DNA of 5,629 nt. Origin: Chloroflexota bacterium. GTDB taxonomy: Bacteria > Chloroflexota > Dehalococcoidia > UBA3495. Positions 1-5,629 of this stretch are shown here, piece by piece. A model generated the notes under the pieces. It ran no database searches. It saw nothing but the letters and a program-made list of their open reading frames with translations, and was not told the DNA's origin. The DNA lies in contig PAMF01000047.1 of NCBI GenBank assembly GCA_002707185.1, positions 4,389 to 10,017 on the forward strand. Reading direction: 5' to 3'. The position numbers and the translations under genes are program-made. Numbering within the stretch: position 1 is the first letter of the stretch; each line of letters begins with the position of its first letter.

Positions 1-1023
1 TATTTCCCCGACGACTACCTTTTGTTCGTTGACGAGTCTCACATGACCTTACCTCAAGTCAGAGGGATGTATCATGGTGATATTGCCCGTAAACAAACAC
101 TTGTTGATTTTGGGTTTAGGTTGCCCTCAGCGTTGGATAACCGGCCACTGAATTTCGGGGAATTTGAAAAACATATCAACCAGATCGTTTTTGTGTCGGC
201 AACCCCTGGCCCATACGAGATGGAACACAGTTCAATGATCGTCGAACAGGTTATTCGTCCTACAGGGTTGTTGGACCCAACAATTGAAGTTAAACCAACT
301 ACCGGACAAATAGATGATTTATTGATGCAGATAAAGTTAACAATCGAACAAGGCCAGCGATGCCTAGTCACCACGTTAACGAAACGAATGGCCGAGGAAT
401 TAGCCGACTATTTATCGGAAATGGGAATCCGAAACCATTACCTTCACTCCGACATCCAAACCTTGGAGAGAATCGAAATACTTCGTGACTTACGCTTAGG
501 GGTTTATGACGTAATAGTTGGCATAAATCTCTTGAGAGAAGGCTTGGATTTACCCGAGGTTAGCCTAATCGCGATACTAGACGCCGACAAAGAAGGTTAT
601 TTAAGGTCTACTACTTCTCTGATTCAGACGATTGGAAGAGCCGCTCGACATTCGAATGGAAACGTAATTATGTACGCCGATCGTATAACAGATTCCATGA
701 AAAAGGCCATTGATGAAACTTATCGTAGGAGAAGCATTCAGGACGCTTACAACAAACAGCACGGTATAGAACCGCGAAGTATACAGAAAGAAATTCATGA
801 CATTACCGATAGCATCAAAGCTACTTCAGAGAACAAAACTGGCAGCCGTACAATGAGACAAGAATTATCGCGTGAGGACATGTACAGGGTCGTCAAAGAT
901 CTGGAAGTTCAGATGAAGGACTCTGCTCGGAATCTCCAGTTTGAGAAAGCAGCGCAAATCAGGGATGAAATGTACGAACTGCGCAGGTTGTTAGCGATTG
1001 ATGAAAAAACCTTTTCTAGCTGA
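1..1023 (+). CDS. uvrB: UvrB, excinuclease ABC subunit B (C-terminal part; 5' end outside window)
   Basis: UvrB is the damage-verifying helicase-like subunit of nucleotide excision repair. It receives the lesion from UvrA and recruits UvrC for incision, in the cytoplasm. The frame is open from base 1, giving 340 visible residues, about half of the usual 660-680. Seen in order: motif II DESH (visible residues 11-14), [10 protein letters not shown] (41-50), the SATPGPYE segment (66-73), helicase motif V region [15 protein letters not shown] (174-188) followed by ILDADKEG, motif [10 protein letters not shown] (209-216), and a C-terminal UVR domain (about 292-332) of the kind that pairs with UvrC. 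An in-frame TTG at base 22 is not the start, because the seven codons before it (YFPDDYL) are conserved UvrB sequence leading into DESH. The stop TGA (1021-1023) lies in a small hairpin. The downstream gene is convergent, 39 bp away. All visible motifs are intact, so this looks like a functional gene cut by the window edge. Confidence 0.98.
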   Translation, partial: YFPDDYLLFVDESHMTLPQVRGMYHGDIARKQTLVDFGFRLPSALDNRPLNFGEFEKHINQIVFVSATPGPYEMEHSSMIVEQVIRPTGLLDPTIEVKPTTGQIDDLLMQIKLTIEQGQRCLVTTLTKRMAEELADYLSEMGIRNHYLHSDIQTLERIEILRDLRLGVYDVIVGINLLREGLDLPEVSLIAILDADKEGYLRSTTSLIQTIGRAARHSNGNVIMYADRITDSMKKAIDETYRRRSIQDAYNKQHGIEPRSIQKEIHDITDSIKATSENKTGSRTMRQELSREDMYRVVKDLEVQMKDSARNLQFEKAAQIRDEMYELRRLLAIDEKTFSS

Positions 1024-1029
1024 AGCTAG
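1016..1029. terminator. Small hairpin at the uvrB stop codon, possible weak terminator between convergent genes
   Basis: CTAGCT and AGCTAG form a perfect 6-bp inverted repeat around GA (equivalently a 5-bp stem with a TGAA loop), overlapping the uvrB TGA. On the plus strand it is followed by only a few scattered T residues. On the minus strand a run of six T (plus-strand A run at 1004-1009) begins several bases after the stem, so termination of the cyclase-pair transcript is slightly better supported than that of uvrB. The stem is short and A+T-rich, so this is a weak call. Confidence 0.3.
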
Positions 1030-1062
1030 TTCTGCGCTTGATAATCTCTTGAATGACCGGAT

Positions 1063-1923
1063 TTAGTTCTCACTGACGCCTGCCCAAGTTCGAATGCATT
1101 CAAGGTGCTCGATGTTCTCCTTTAAAGAAAACCCGTCAACATAGTCTTTGTTCTCACCTGATGTGCCATCTACGGCTCCAGCCGCGACCATATGACGAAT
1201 TATAGTTTCCACCTCACGATTTGATGGCAAAAGATCTTGCCCCACACATTTAGATAAAGCCGCGACTAGCCCGTATCCCCCCCAATTCGACACACTGGCT
1301 AGGATTAATTTATCTACCGTTGTTATCGCAGGCAAATTAGGGAGTGTTTCGACGCCCGGTATGTATTCAATTAAATTACCCATCCCGATTTCGTTGCCCC
1401 CATCCCCGATTCCAATGGATGGCAAACCGTAATCAAATAGGTAATCTATCTTAGCGGTGTATTCTGTTATATCTAATCCCCTCATATTTAAGTAAGACCC
1501 TTCGGCTGTCCTACCGCATCGTTCGATCGATAACAAAAGCCCAGGGTTTAATTTCTCCAAAAGATCTCTCGCAAACAGCGTACTTGTCGGGTCCATTTCT
1601 ATCGGGAATTCAACTATTCTTGCCTCAACTCCTGCCCAGGCCTGTAACATAGGAATGGACAACTTATCGCTCACGTAAATCACGTTTCTTCCGAGAGACT
1701 GCAGGGCGTTTCCGATTGCTATTGCAGCCGGCGGACCATCGGTTTCATGTTGGCCGGCTGAAAGGATATAAAATCCGGTGGTGATAACAATATCACCTGC
1801 GCTTTGCAGCAGATACTCTGCGGCTGCCGTACAGAAATCATTAGCCACATAGGATTTCAATTCCGACACTCCACGCTTATCGTTCTGGAGTATTATTTCC
1901 TCGATCTGCGGCCATGTTTTCAT
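1063..1923 (-). CDS. DUF4392 protein, D-glutamate cyclase C-terminal-domain homologue
   Basis: A 286-residue soluble protein with no visible signal peptide or membrane segment. It matches the DUF4392 family (Pfam PF14336), known as the C-terminal domain of vertebrate mitochondrial D-glutamate cyclase DGLUCY, which converts D-glutamate to 5-oxo-D-proline and water. Recognisable blocks are a TGF(Y) segment with ETDGPPAA (residues 48-67), SIERCGRTAEGSYLNMRG (132-149), the glycine-rich GIGDGGNEIGMGN (171-183), SNWGGYG (212-218) and DGTSG (252-256). The length fits a stand-alone copy of the domain. The ATG is supported by AGGTG (plus-strand 1928-1932) four bases upstream. The gene lies 55 bp downstream of the DUF1445 gene on the same strand with no convincing promoter in the gap, so co-transcription is likely. 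Which of the two proteins carries the catalytic site cannot be told from sequence; family assignment is firm, the enzymatic role is inferred from the fused homologue. Confidence 0.9.
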   Translation of the reverse strand: MKTWPQIEEIILQNDKRGVSELKSYVANDFCTAAAEYLLQSAGDIVITTGFYILSAGQHETDGPPAAIAIGNALQSLGRNVIYVSDKLSIPMLQAWAGVEARIVEFPIEMDPTSTLFARDLLEKLNPGLLLSIERCGRTAEGSYLNMRGLDITEYTAKIDYLFDYGLPSIGIGDGGNEIGMGNLIEYIPGVETLPNLPAITTVDKLILASVSNWGGYGLVAALSKCVGQDLLPSNREVETIIRHMVAAGAVDGTSGENKDYVDGFSLKENIEHLECIRTWAGVSEN

Positions 1924-1978
1924 TAGACACCTAATTCCATCAAATTTAAGAGTTTCGGAATTTGTATAACTGTTTTGA

Positions 1979-2773
1979 CTACAATACTGAGTAATCGGCG
2001 TCCTTTTGGTCCGTAATGAACATTTTGCCTGGGGCGTGAGTCAGCATTAGCGAGGGCTTACAGTTTAACGCGACAGCCTGGGGTGTAACGCCGCAGGCCC
2101 AAAATACAGGTACCTCTTGAGGACCGATACGGACTGGATCCCCGAAATCAGGTTGGGATAAATCTTCAATACCAATCGAGGATGGATCTCCGATATGGAT
2201 GGGAGCGCCGTGTGTAGCAGGAAACCTTGAAGTGACTTGGACAGCTCTGACTATTTTGTCCCGCTGAACAGGCCTCATACTCACTACCATGGGTCCCGAA
2301 AATATGCCCGCTGGAGTTGTGGGAATGTTAGTAATGAACATAGGCACATTGCACCCCATATCTTGATGCCTTAAGGGTATCCCAGCTTCCAATAGAGAGT
2401 TTTCAAAAGAGAAACTACATCCAAGTAAAAATGAGACCAGGTCGTCTCTCCAAACGTCTTTAAGAGAATCTATTTCAGCCACAAAGTTACCATTCTCATA
2501 TATACGATAGGAAGGGACGTCAGTCCTGATATCCGCATCAGGAGCGGTGATCTTGGGGTTTGTCTCTCCGGCTTCAATCACCTCGATCAAAGGACATGGT
2601 TTGGGGTTTCGTTGGCAGAACAAGAGAAAGTCAAAAGCTAACTCTTGAGGTAATATAGCCAAATTCGCTTGCACATAACCAGGAGCAATACCTGAGGTAA
2701 CACCATTCCATCTACCGGTCCGAATGTCCGTCCTGATTACACTTGCGGTTTCAGCAGATTTCGTAAATGCCAT
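1979..2773 (-). CDS. DUF1445/YcsI-family putative hydro-lyase, D-glutamate cyclase N-terminal-domain homologue
   Basis: A 264-residue cytosolic protein of the DUF1445 (UPF0317, PF07286) putative hydro-lyase family; full length for the family (about 260-270). Conserved blocks: GVTSGIAPGYVQANLAILP (24-42), FCQRNPKPCP (52-61), DIRTDVPSYR (81-90), LLGCSFSFE (116-124) followed by GIPLRH, NVPMFITNI (142-150), FSGPMVVSMRP (158-168), TSRFPATHGAPIHIGDP (181-197), VPVFWACGVTPQ (221-232) and THAPGKMFITD (245-255). The family is the N-terminal domain of DGLUCY; the reaction D-glutamate to 5-oxo-D-proline plus water is formally a hydro-lyase step. In Bacillus subtilis the relative ycsI sits among the 5-oxoprolinase genes (pxpABC), which agrees with a pyroglutamate role; no pxp gene is in this window. 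The ATG has a strong AAGGAG (plus-strand 2780-2785) six bases upstream and a good promoter further up. First gene of the pair. The family is sure; the substrate is inferred. Confidence 0.93.
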   Translation of the reverse strand: MAFTKSAETASVIRTDIRTGRWNGVTSGIAPGYVQANLAILPQELAFDFLLFCQRNPKPCPLIEVIEAGETNPKITAPDADIRTDVPSYRIYENGNFVAEIDSLKDVWRDDLVSFLLGCSFSFENSLLEAGIPLRHQDMGCNVPMFITNIPTTPAGIFSGPMVVSMRPVQRDKIVRAVQVTSRFPATHGAPIHIGDPSSIGIEDLSQPDFGDPVRIGPQEVPVFWACGVTPQAVALNCKPSLMLTHAPGKMFITDQKDADYSVL

Positions 2774-2809
2774 AAAAGGCTCCTTAAAATGCGGGTATAG
2801 TTCGCTTCA

Positions 2810-2822
2810 CTATCCATGATAG
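2810..2822. repeat. Inverted repeat over the -10 box of the cyclase-pair promoter, possible operator
   Basis: CTATC and GATAG are perfect 5-bp arms around CAT. The dyad covers the whole proposed minus-strand -10 hexamer, which is where a repressor dimer would block transcription. The arms are short, and a chance match somewhere in this spacer is not unlikely, so the site rests mainly on its position. Confidence 0.3.
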
Positions 2823-2844
2823 AGCTGTAGTTTTAGTGGGTCAA
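2816..2844 (-). promoter_or_regulatory. Sigma70-type promoter for the DUF1445-DUF4392 pair
   Basis: Read on the minus strand there is a -35 TTGACC (plus-strand 2839-2844, 5 of 6 to consensus), a 17-bp spacer and a -10 TATCAT (2816-2821, 5 of 6). The start of transcription would fall near 2809, giving a leader of about 36 nt that contains the AAGGAG site of the DUF1445 gene. Spacing and hexamers are close to ideal, making this the best promoter in the window. Confidence 0.7.
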
Positions 2845-2867
2845 TCGTTTACATTATTACTCTTTAT

Positions 2868-2885
2868 AACTAACAATCAACTAAC
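2868..2885 (+). promoter_or_regulatory. 7-4-7 direct repeat, candidate OmpR/PhoB-family binding site
   Basis: AACTAAC occurs at 2868-2874 and again at 2879-2885, separated by four bases (AATC). Seven-base half-sites with a four-base gap, an 11-bp period, are the layout of PhoB-type boxes, where two winged-helix domains bind head to tail on one face of the helix. It ends one base before the proposed -35 of the regulator gene, which itself encodes an OmpR/PhoB-family protein. Binding is inferred from geometry only. Confidence 0.4.
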
Positions 2886-2886
2886 T

Positions 2887-2914
2887 TTGGGTACTGTTCT
2901 CACTTTGGTATACT
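2887..2914 (+). promoter_or_regulatory. Extended -10 promoter candidate for the response regulator
   Basis: A -10 TATACT (2909-2914) is directly preceded by TGG (2906-2908), an extended -10 TGn motif. A poor -35, TTGGGT (2887-2892), lies 16 bp upstream. Transcription would begin near 2921 and give a leader of about 43 nt. A weak -35 next to a possible activator box (2868-2885) is the pattern of an activator-dependent promoter. A competing TATAAT lies at 2967-2972 inside the gene start. Confidence 0.45.
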
Positions 2915-2952
2915 TGGTGGGCAATCTTTCAGAAAATGACTTTGACTTGATC

Positions 2953-2959
2953 AGAAGGA
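2953..2959 (+). promoter_or_regulatory. Ribosome binding site that sets the TTG start of the response regulator
   Basis: AGAAGGA ends four bases before the TTG at 2964. The spacing is tight but usable. The next in-frame candidates, TTG at 2976 and GTG at 2979, are too far from it and would remove most of the first beta strand of the receiver, so TTG 2964 is preferred. Confidence 0.6.
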
Positions 2960-2963
2960 CATT

Positions 2964-3644
2964 TTGTATAATCTTTTGGTGATAACAGATACCGATAGCC
3001 TATCTAATTCGTTAGTTGGCGATATTAGTAGGACAGGTTTAACCTTTAGGTTGGGGGAAGAATCTGTATTATATGAAGTCGACGACAGTGTGCCTTTCCC
3101 AGACATCGTTCTTTTTGACCTGAACCACCTCACAGGCAATCATCTTAGCTCACTCATCGACCAATGCCACAATCTCACGTTGCCATCATTGGGTATTCTC
3201 CAAAGAGATGATGTATCGGATTTAGATCCTGCCCTAAACCTAGACGAATTTATTCTAAAACCATTTAGCAAAGATGAACTAATCGCCCGGATCAAACAGG
3301 CCATTTTTAGACTCAAAGGACCCGCTAGCGCCCAAACCCTTAAATTTGGACAACTCTTCATAGATTTGGAAAAATATGAGGTTATCAATAACGGGCGGCG
3401 AGTTTCTTTGACCTATAAAGAGTTCCAATTGCTTGTTTTACTCGCCTCGAGTCCGGGGAGAGTATATTCTAGAGAAGTGCTATTGAGCCAAGTCTGGGGC
3501 TACGAATATCTAGGTGGTACCAGAACGGTTGATGTACACGTAAGACGCCTAAGATCAAAGATAGAAGACCCTGATCACCCATTTATAGAAACCATCTGGA
3601 ACGTCGGGTATCGATTCAATACCGAAGTTTCAGACCTTAACTAA
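2964..3644 (+). CDS. OmpR/PhoB-family response regulator with atypical receiver (orphan)
   Basis: A 226-residue two-domain transcription factor. Residues 3-115 form a receiver: first strand NLLVITD (3-9), likely phospho-acceptor D52 in DIVLFD, and conserved K99 in LKPF. Residues about 126-218 form an OmpR-type winged helix: LTYKEFQLLVLLASSPGRVYS (149-169), QVWGYEY (176-182), recognition helix TRTVDVHVRRLRSKI (186-200) and wing NVGYRF (213-218). The DNA-binding half is canonical. The receiver is not: one of the two acidic metal ligands is T8 (D9 kept), the switch Thr/Ser is L79, and the usual GADDY before the lysine reads LNLDEF. Phosphorylation may be weak or dispensable. No histidine kinase gene is adjacent. 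The start is TTG with AGAAGGA upstream. The gene is divergent from the D-glutamate cyclase pair, 190 bp away, and overlaps recG tail-to-tail by 8 bp. Target genes are unknown; self-control and control of the neighbouring pair are the simplest guesses. Confidence 0.92.
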   Translation: MYNLLVITDTDSLSNSLVGDISRTGLTFRLGEESVLYEVDDSVPFPDIVLFDLNHLTGNHLSSLIDQCHNLTLPSLGILQRDDVSDLDPALNLDEFILKPFSKDELIARIKQAIFRLKGPASAQTLKFGQLFIDLEKYEVINNGRRVSLTYKEFQLLVLLASSPGRVYSREVLLSQVWGYEYLGGTRTVDVHVRRLRSKIEDPDHPFIETIWNVGYRFNTEVSDLN

Positions 3645-5629
3645 ACTCTGAACTGGCTTGATCCAAAAAACCTGAGACCTCTTCGGCTAATAGTCTGTGA
3701 ATCTCTTGAGACAAGTCAGGATCTTTTTCCAGTAGTGCGTTTGCTTCTTTCCGAGCATCGGCTAAGAGATCACGATCGCTCAAATGGGCCATTTTCAAGT
3801 TTGGAAGTCCGCTTTGCCGAGTTCCGAAGAAATCACCAGGTCCCCTCAATTCTAAATCAGCCTCCGCGAGTTTAAAACCGTCATTAAATTGCTCAAGCTT
3901 GCTAAGGCGCGCCTTAGCAAGCTCAGAGGGATCGTCTGATAACAAGATACAATAACTTTTGTGTTCGCCTCTCCCAACTCTCCCACGGAATTGGTGTAGT
4001 TGGGATAACCCAAATCTGTCAGCTCCTTCAATCATCATAACGGAGGCATTCGGTACATCGATGCCAACTTCTACAACGGAAGTAGATACTAGGATATTAA
4101 CTTCACCATCCCGAAAAACCCTCATTACGCGGTCCTTCTCCTTGGATGTCATCCTCCCATGTAATAATGCCAGAGACAGATCCGGATATATCTCTTTAGA
4201 TAATCTTTCGAATTCATCCGTGGCAGCCTTAGCATCTATTGACTCTGATTCGTTTATTAGAGGACATATAATGAATCCCTGTCTGCCTTCCTCAATCTGT
4301 CTACGTAAAAAGCCATAGGCTACGTCTCTATTATCTGATTCAATGAATCTAGTCGGTATGGGTTGGCGCCCAGGTGGTAATTCATCTAGTGTGGAAATAT
4401 CCAGATCCCCATATAAAGTGAGTGATAGGGTTCTGGGTATAGGCGTGGCCGATAATACAAGAGAATGGGGATTATCTAAACCTTGCTGCCTTAATTCTGA
4501 ACGTTGAATTACGCCAAATCGGTGTTGTTCATCCATTACAGCTAAAGCCAGGTTTGGCAAATCAATGCCTGATTGGATCAATGTGTGCGTGCCTATCAAG
4601 AGATCTAGAGAGCCATCCGAAGCGCGGGAGGTGATTTCACGGCGAACCTTAGCAGGGGTACTTCCGGTAAGTAAACCTATTGAAATAGGTTTGGAAAAAC
4701 CTTCCGGATTTGCTGTAACTACGTTGTTAAATCGTGAATCCGCTACGGCTCCTAACAAGGAAGTAATAGTTTGGAAATGTTGTTCTGCCAAAATTTCAGT
4801 TGGGACCATAAGTCCGCCTTGGTAACCTGCTGATATCGCGACGAGAAGCGCAATTAGAACCACTACCGTCTTCCCACTTCCAACATCACCTTGTAATAGA
4901 CGGTTCATGGGGGGAGTTCCCGTTCTGATATTCTCTAATATTTCAAGAACACACCGTTGTTGAGCATTAGTGAGAGGAAAGGGGAGCGAGTCAATAAATT
5001 TATTAACTACTAACGAATCTACATTTAACGAGACTCCAGACATTGTTAGGTTGCGATGTCTGCGGCGTTGTAAAACTGCTAATTGTAGTATGAGCAACTC
5101 ATCAAAAGCTAAACGTCTTCGGCTGTCGTACCACGAATCCGAATTGTCTGGGTAATGTGCTTGATTCACAGCCTGCTGTAAACCCAGCAGGTTATGTCTT
5201 TGCAGGATGTATCCGGGAATAGGATCGTCTAAACCTCCCAACCAATCGTCCACAGCCTGTTTGGTGATCCTTCGCATGTTCCGAGCGTTTATTCCTTCGG
5301 TGAGCGGATATACTGGCACTGCCCTGCCAGTATGGATTTGCTCGCGACCGGGGTACACCAACTCATACTCGGGTGATTGGAAGGTCCTGTGCCCACGATA
5401 AATCTCGGGCTTTCCGCTGATAGCTATTGTTGCATTGGCTTTTAGAGAGTTGGCTAGATATCCTTGGCCAAACCACACTACCTTTATATTCCCGGTATCA
5501 TCTCCAATAATAGCTTCGGTTGCTTTGAGTCGGCCCTTCTGTCCTAGAGAAATTTGCCTTGCTTCCCAGATGTTGCCAACTACAGTGCACTCCGCATCCA
5601 ACGTTAAATCCGCGATCTTTACTACGTTG
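3637..5629 (-). CDS. recG: RecG, ATP-dependent DNA helicase (N-terminus outside window)
   Basis: RecG is a double-stranded-DNA translocase that remodels stalled replication forks and branched recombination intermediates. The frame stays open to base 5629. A TTG at 5601 is not the start: the nine codons before it (NVVKIADLT) are typical lead-in to the RecG wedge domain. Counting from that TTG (654 residues): OB-fold wedge (about 1-90) with F44 and Y48 in WFGQGY at the fork-contacting tip; Walker A GDVGSGKT (238-245); motif II DEQH (357-360); SATPIPRTL (384-392); motif V region STSVVEVGIDVP (506-517); motif VI QFRGRVGRG (537-545); and the RecG-specific translocation (TRG) region with ELRGPGDFFGTRQSGLP (584-600). 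All catalytic motifs are intact and the C-terminus is complete. The gene contains a perfect 28-bp palindrome at 3896-3923. Its promoter is outside the window. Its last codons overlap the response regulator. Confidence 0.98.
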   Translation of the reverse strand, partial: NVVKIADLTLDAECTVVGNIWEARQISLGQKGRLKATEAIIGDDTGNIKVVWFGQGYLANSLKANATIAISGKPEIYRGHRTFQSPEYELVYPGREQIHTGRAVPVYPLTEGINARNMRRITKQAVDDWLGGLDDPIPGYILQRHNLLGLQQAVNQAHYPDNSDSWYDSRRRLAFDELLILQLAVLQRRRHRNLTMSGVSLNVDSLVVNKFIDSLPFPLTNAQQRCVLEILENIRTGTPPMNRLLQGDVGSGKTVVVLIALLVAISAGYQGGLMVPTEILAEQHFQTITSLLGAVADSRFNNVVTANPEGFSKPISIGLLTGSTPAKVRREITSRASDGSLDLLIGTHTLIQSGIDLPNLALAVMDEQHRFGVIQRSELRQQGLDNPHSLVLSATPIPRTLSLTLYGDLDISTLDELPPGRQPIPTRFIESDNRDVAYGFLRRQIEEGRQGFIICPLINESESIDAKAATDEFERLSKEIYPDLSLALLHGRMTSKEKDRVMRVFRDGEVNILVSTSVVEVGIDVPNASVMMIEGADRFGLSQLHQFRGRVGRGEHKSYCILLSDDPSELAKARLSKLEQFNDGFKLAEADLELRGPGDFFGTRQSGLPNLKMAHLSDRDLLADARKEANALLEKDPDLSQEIHRLLAEEVSGFLDQASSEFS
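3896..3923. repeat. Perfect 28-bp palindrome inside recG
   Basis: The arm AGCTTGCTAAGGCG is followed with no spacer by its exact reverse complement, centre between 3909 and 3910, with the 8-bp core GGCGCGCC. It lies in frame in recG and encodes LAKARLSKL and flanking bases (residues 560-570), a helix just before the TRG region. The symmetry axis coincides with a codon boundary, so codons pair as reverse complements (GCG/CGC, AAG/CTT, GCT/AGC, CTT/AAG). The protein sequence around it looks like normal RecG, so no inserted element is implied. A function is not known. Confidence 0.85.

Noticed and set aside
22..24. TTG as a possible translation start of uvrB.
   Set aside because: Upstream codons continue conserved UvrB sequence to the window edge, and a protein starting here would lack Walker A.
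1725..1760. Inverted repeat CAGCCGGC / GCCGGCTG with a 20-base loop in the DUF4392 gene.
   Set aside because: Long loop, coding context, and the bases encode conserved family residues (the ETDGPPAA region).
1933..1962. AATTCC / GGAATT pairing just upstream of the DUF4392 ribosome binding site, possible leader structure.
   Set aside because: Six-bp A+T-rich arms with an 18-base loop; too weak to call a regulatory hairpin or riboswitch.
2884..2917. ACTTTGG twice (2884, 2902) plus ACTTGG (2912) in the regulator promoter.
   Set aside because: About one 7-mer repeat pair is expected by chance in a 190-bp spacer, and the spacing (18 then 10 bp) matches no known binding geometry.
5172..5191. Inverted repeat CCTGCTG / CAGCAGG in recG.
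   Set aside because: Seven-bp arms in coding sequence are expected by chance; no T run follows on either strand.
5310..5333. Inverted repeat ATACTGGCA / TGCCAGTAT with a 6-bp loop inside recG.
   Set aside because: Nine-bp arms with a short loop have roughly a one-in-four chance of occurring somewhere in a window this size, and it lies in normal RecG coding sequence.
3959..5401. Several plus-strand open frames of 60-120 codons opposite recG.
   Set aside because: They are antisense to a well-conserved RecG frame and show no recognisable domain; the same applies to minus-strand frames opposite uvrB and the response regulator.

Overview
The window is 5,629 bp of dense bacterial chromosome with roughly 40-45% G+C by eye. 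It holds five protein genes, two of them cut by the window edges, and only one intergenic space longer than 60 bp. No RNA gene, insertion sequence, CRISPR array or prophage gene is visible. The UvrB and RecG sequences are ordinary bacterial housekeeping proteins. Their general look, the moderate G+C and the TTG start of the regulator would fit an uncultured Chloroflexota (SAR202/Dehalococcoidia-like) genome, but that placement is an impression, not a demonstrated result.

Layout: (1) Bases 1-1023, plus strand: C-terminal half of the excinuclease subunit UvrB, ending at a small hairpin. (2) Bases 1063-2773, minus strand: a two-gene unit. The upstream gene (1979-2773) is a DUF1445/YcsI-type putative hydro-lyase. 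The downstream gene (1063-1923) is a DUF4392 protein. These are the two domains, in the same order, that are fused in vertebrate mitochondrial D-glutamate cyclase (DGLUCY), so the pair is best read as a split D-glutamate cyclase module making 5-oxo-D-proline from D-glutamate. (3) Bases 2774-2963: a divergent control region. It has a near-consensus sigma70-type promoter for the cyclase pair, an extended -10 promoter candidate for the regulator, and a 7-4-7 direct repeat of the kind bound by OmpR/PhoB-family proteins. (4) Bases 2964-3644, plus strand: an orphan OmpR/PhoB-family response regulator whose receiver lacks two of the usual phosphorylation-site residues. (5) Bases 3637-5629, minus strand: the replication-fork helicase RecG, lacking its N-terminus and overlapping the regulator tail-to-tail by 8 bp.

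How the parts may work together: uvrB and recG are DNA-repair genes that happen to flank an accessory block of regulator plus D-glutamate cyclase pair. The divergent arrangement makes it plausible that the regulator controls itself, the cyclase pair, or both; this is inference. The points most worth checking are the split DGLUCY module, the atypical receiver with its possible 7-4-7 binding site, and a perfect 28-bp palindrome inside the recG coding sequence.
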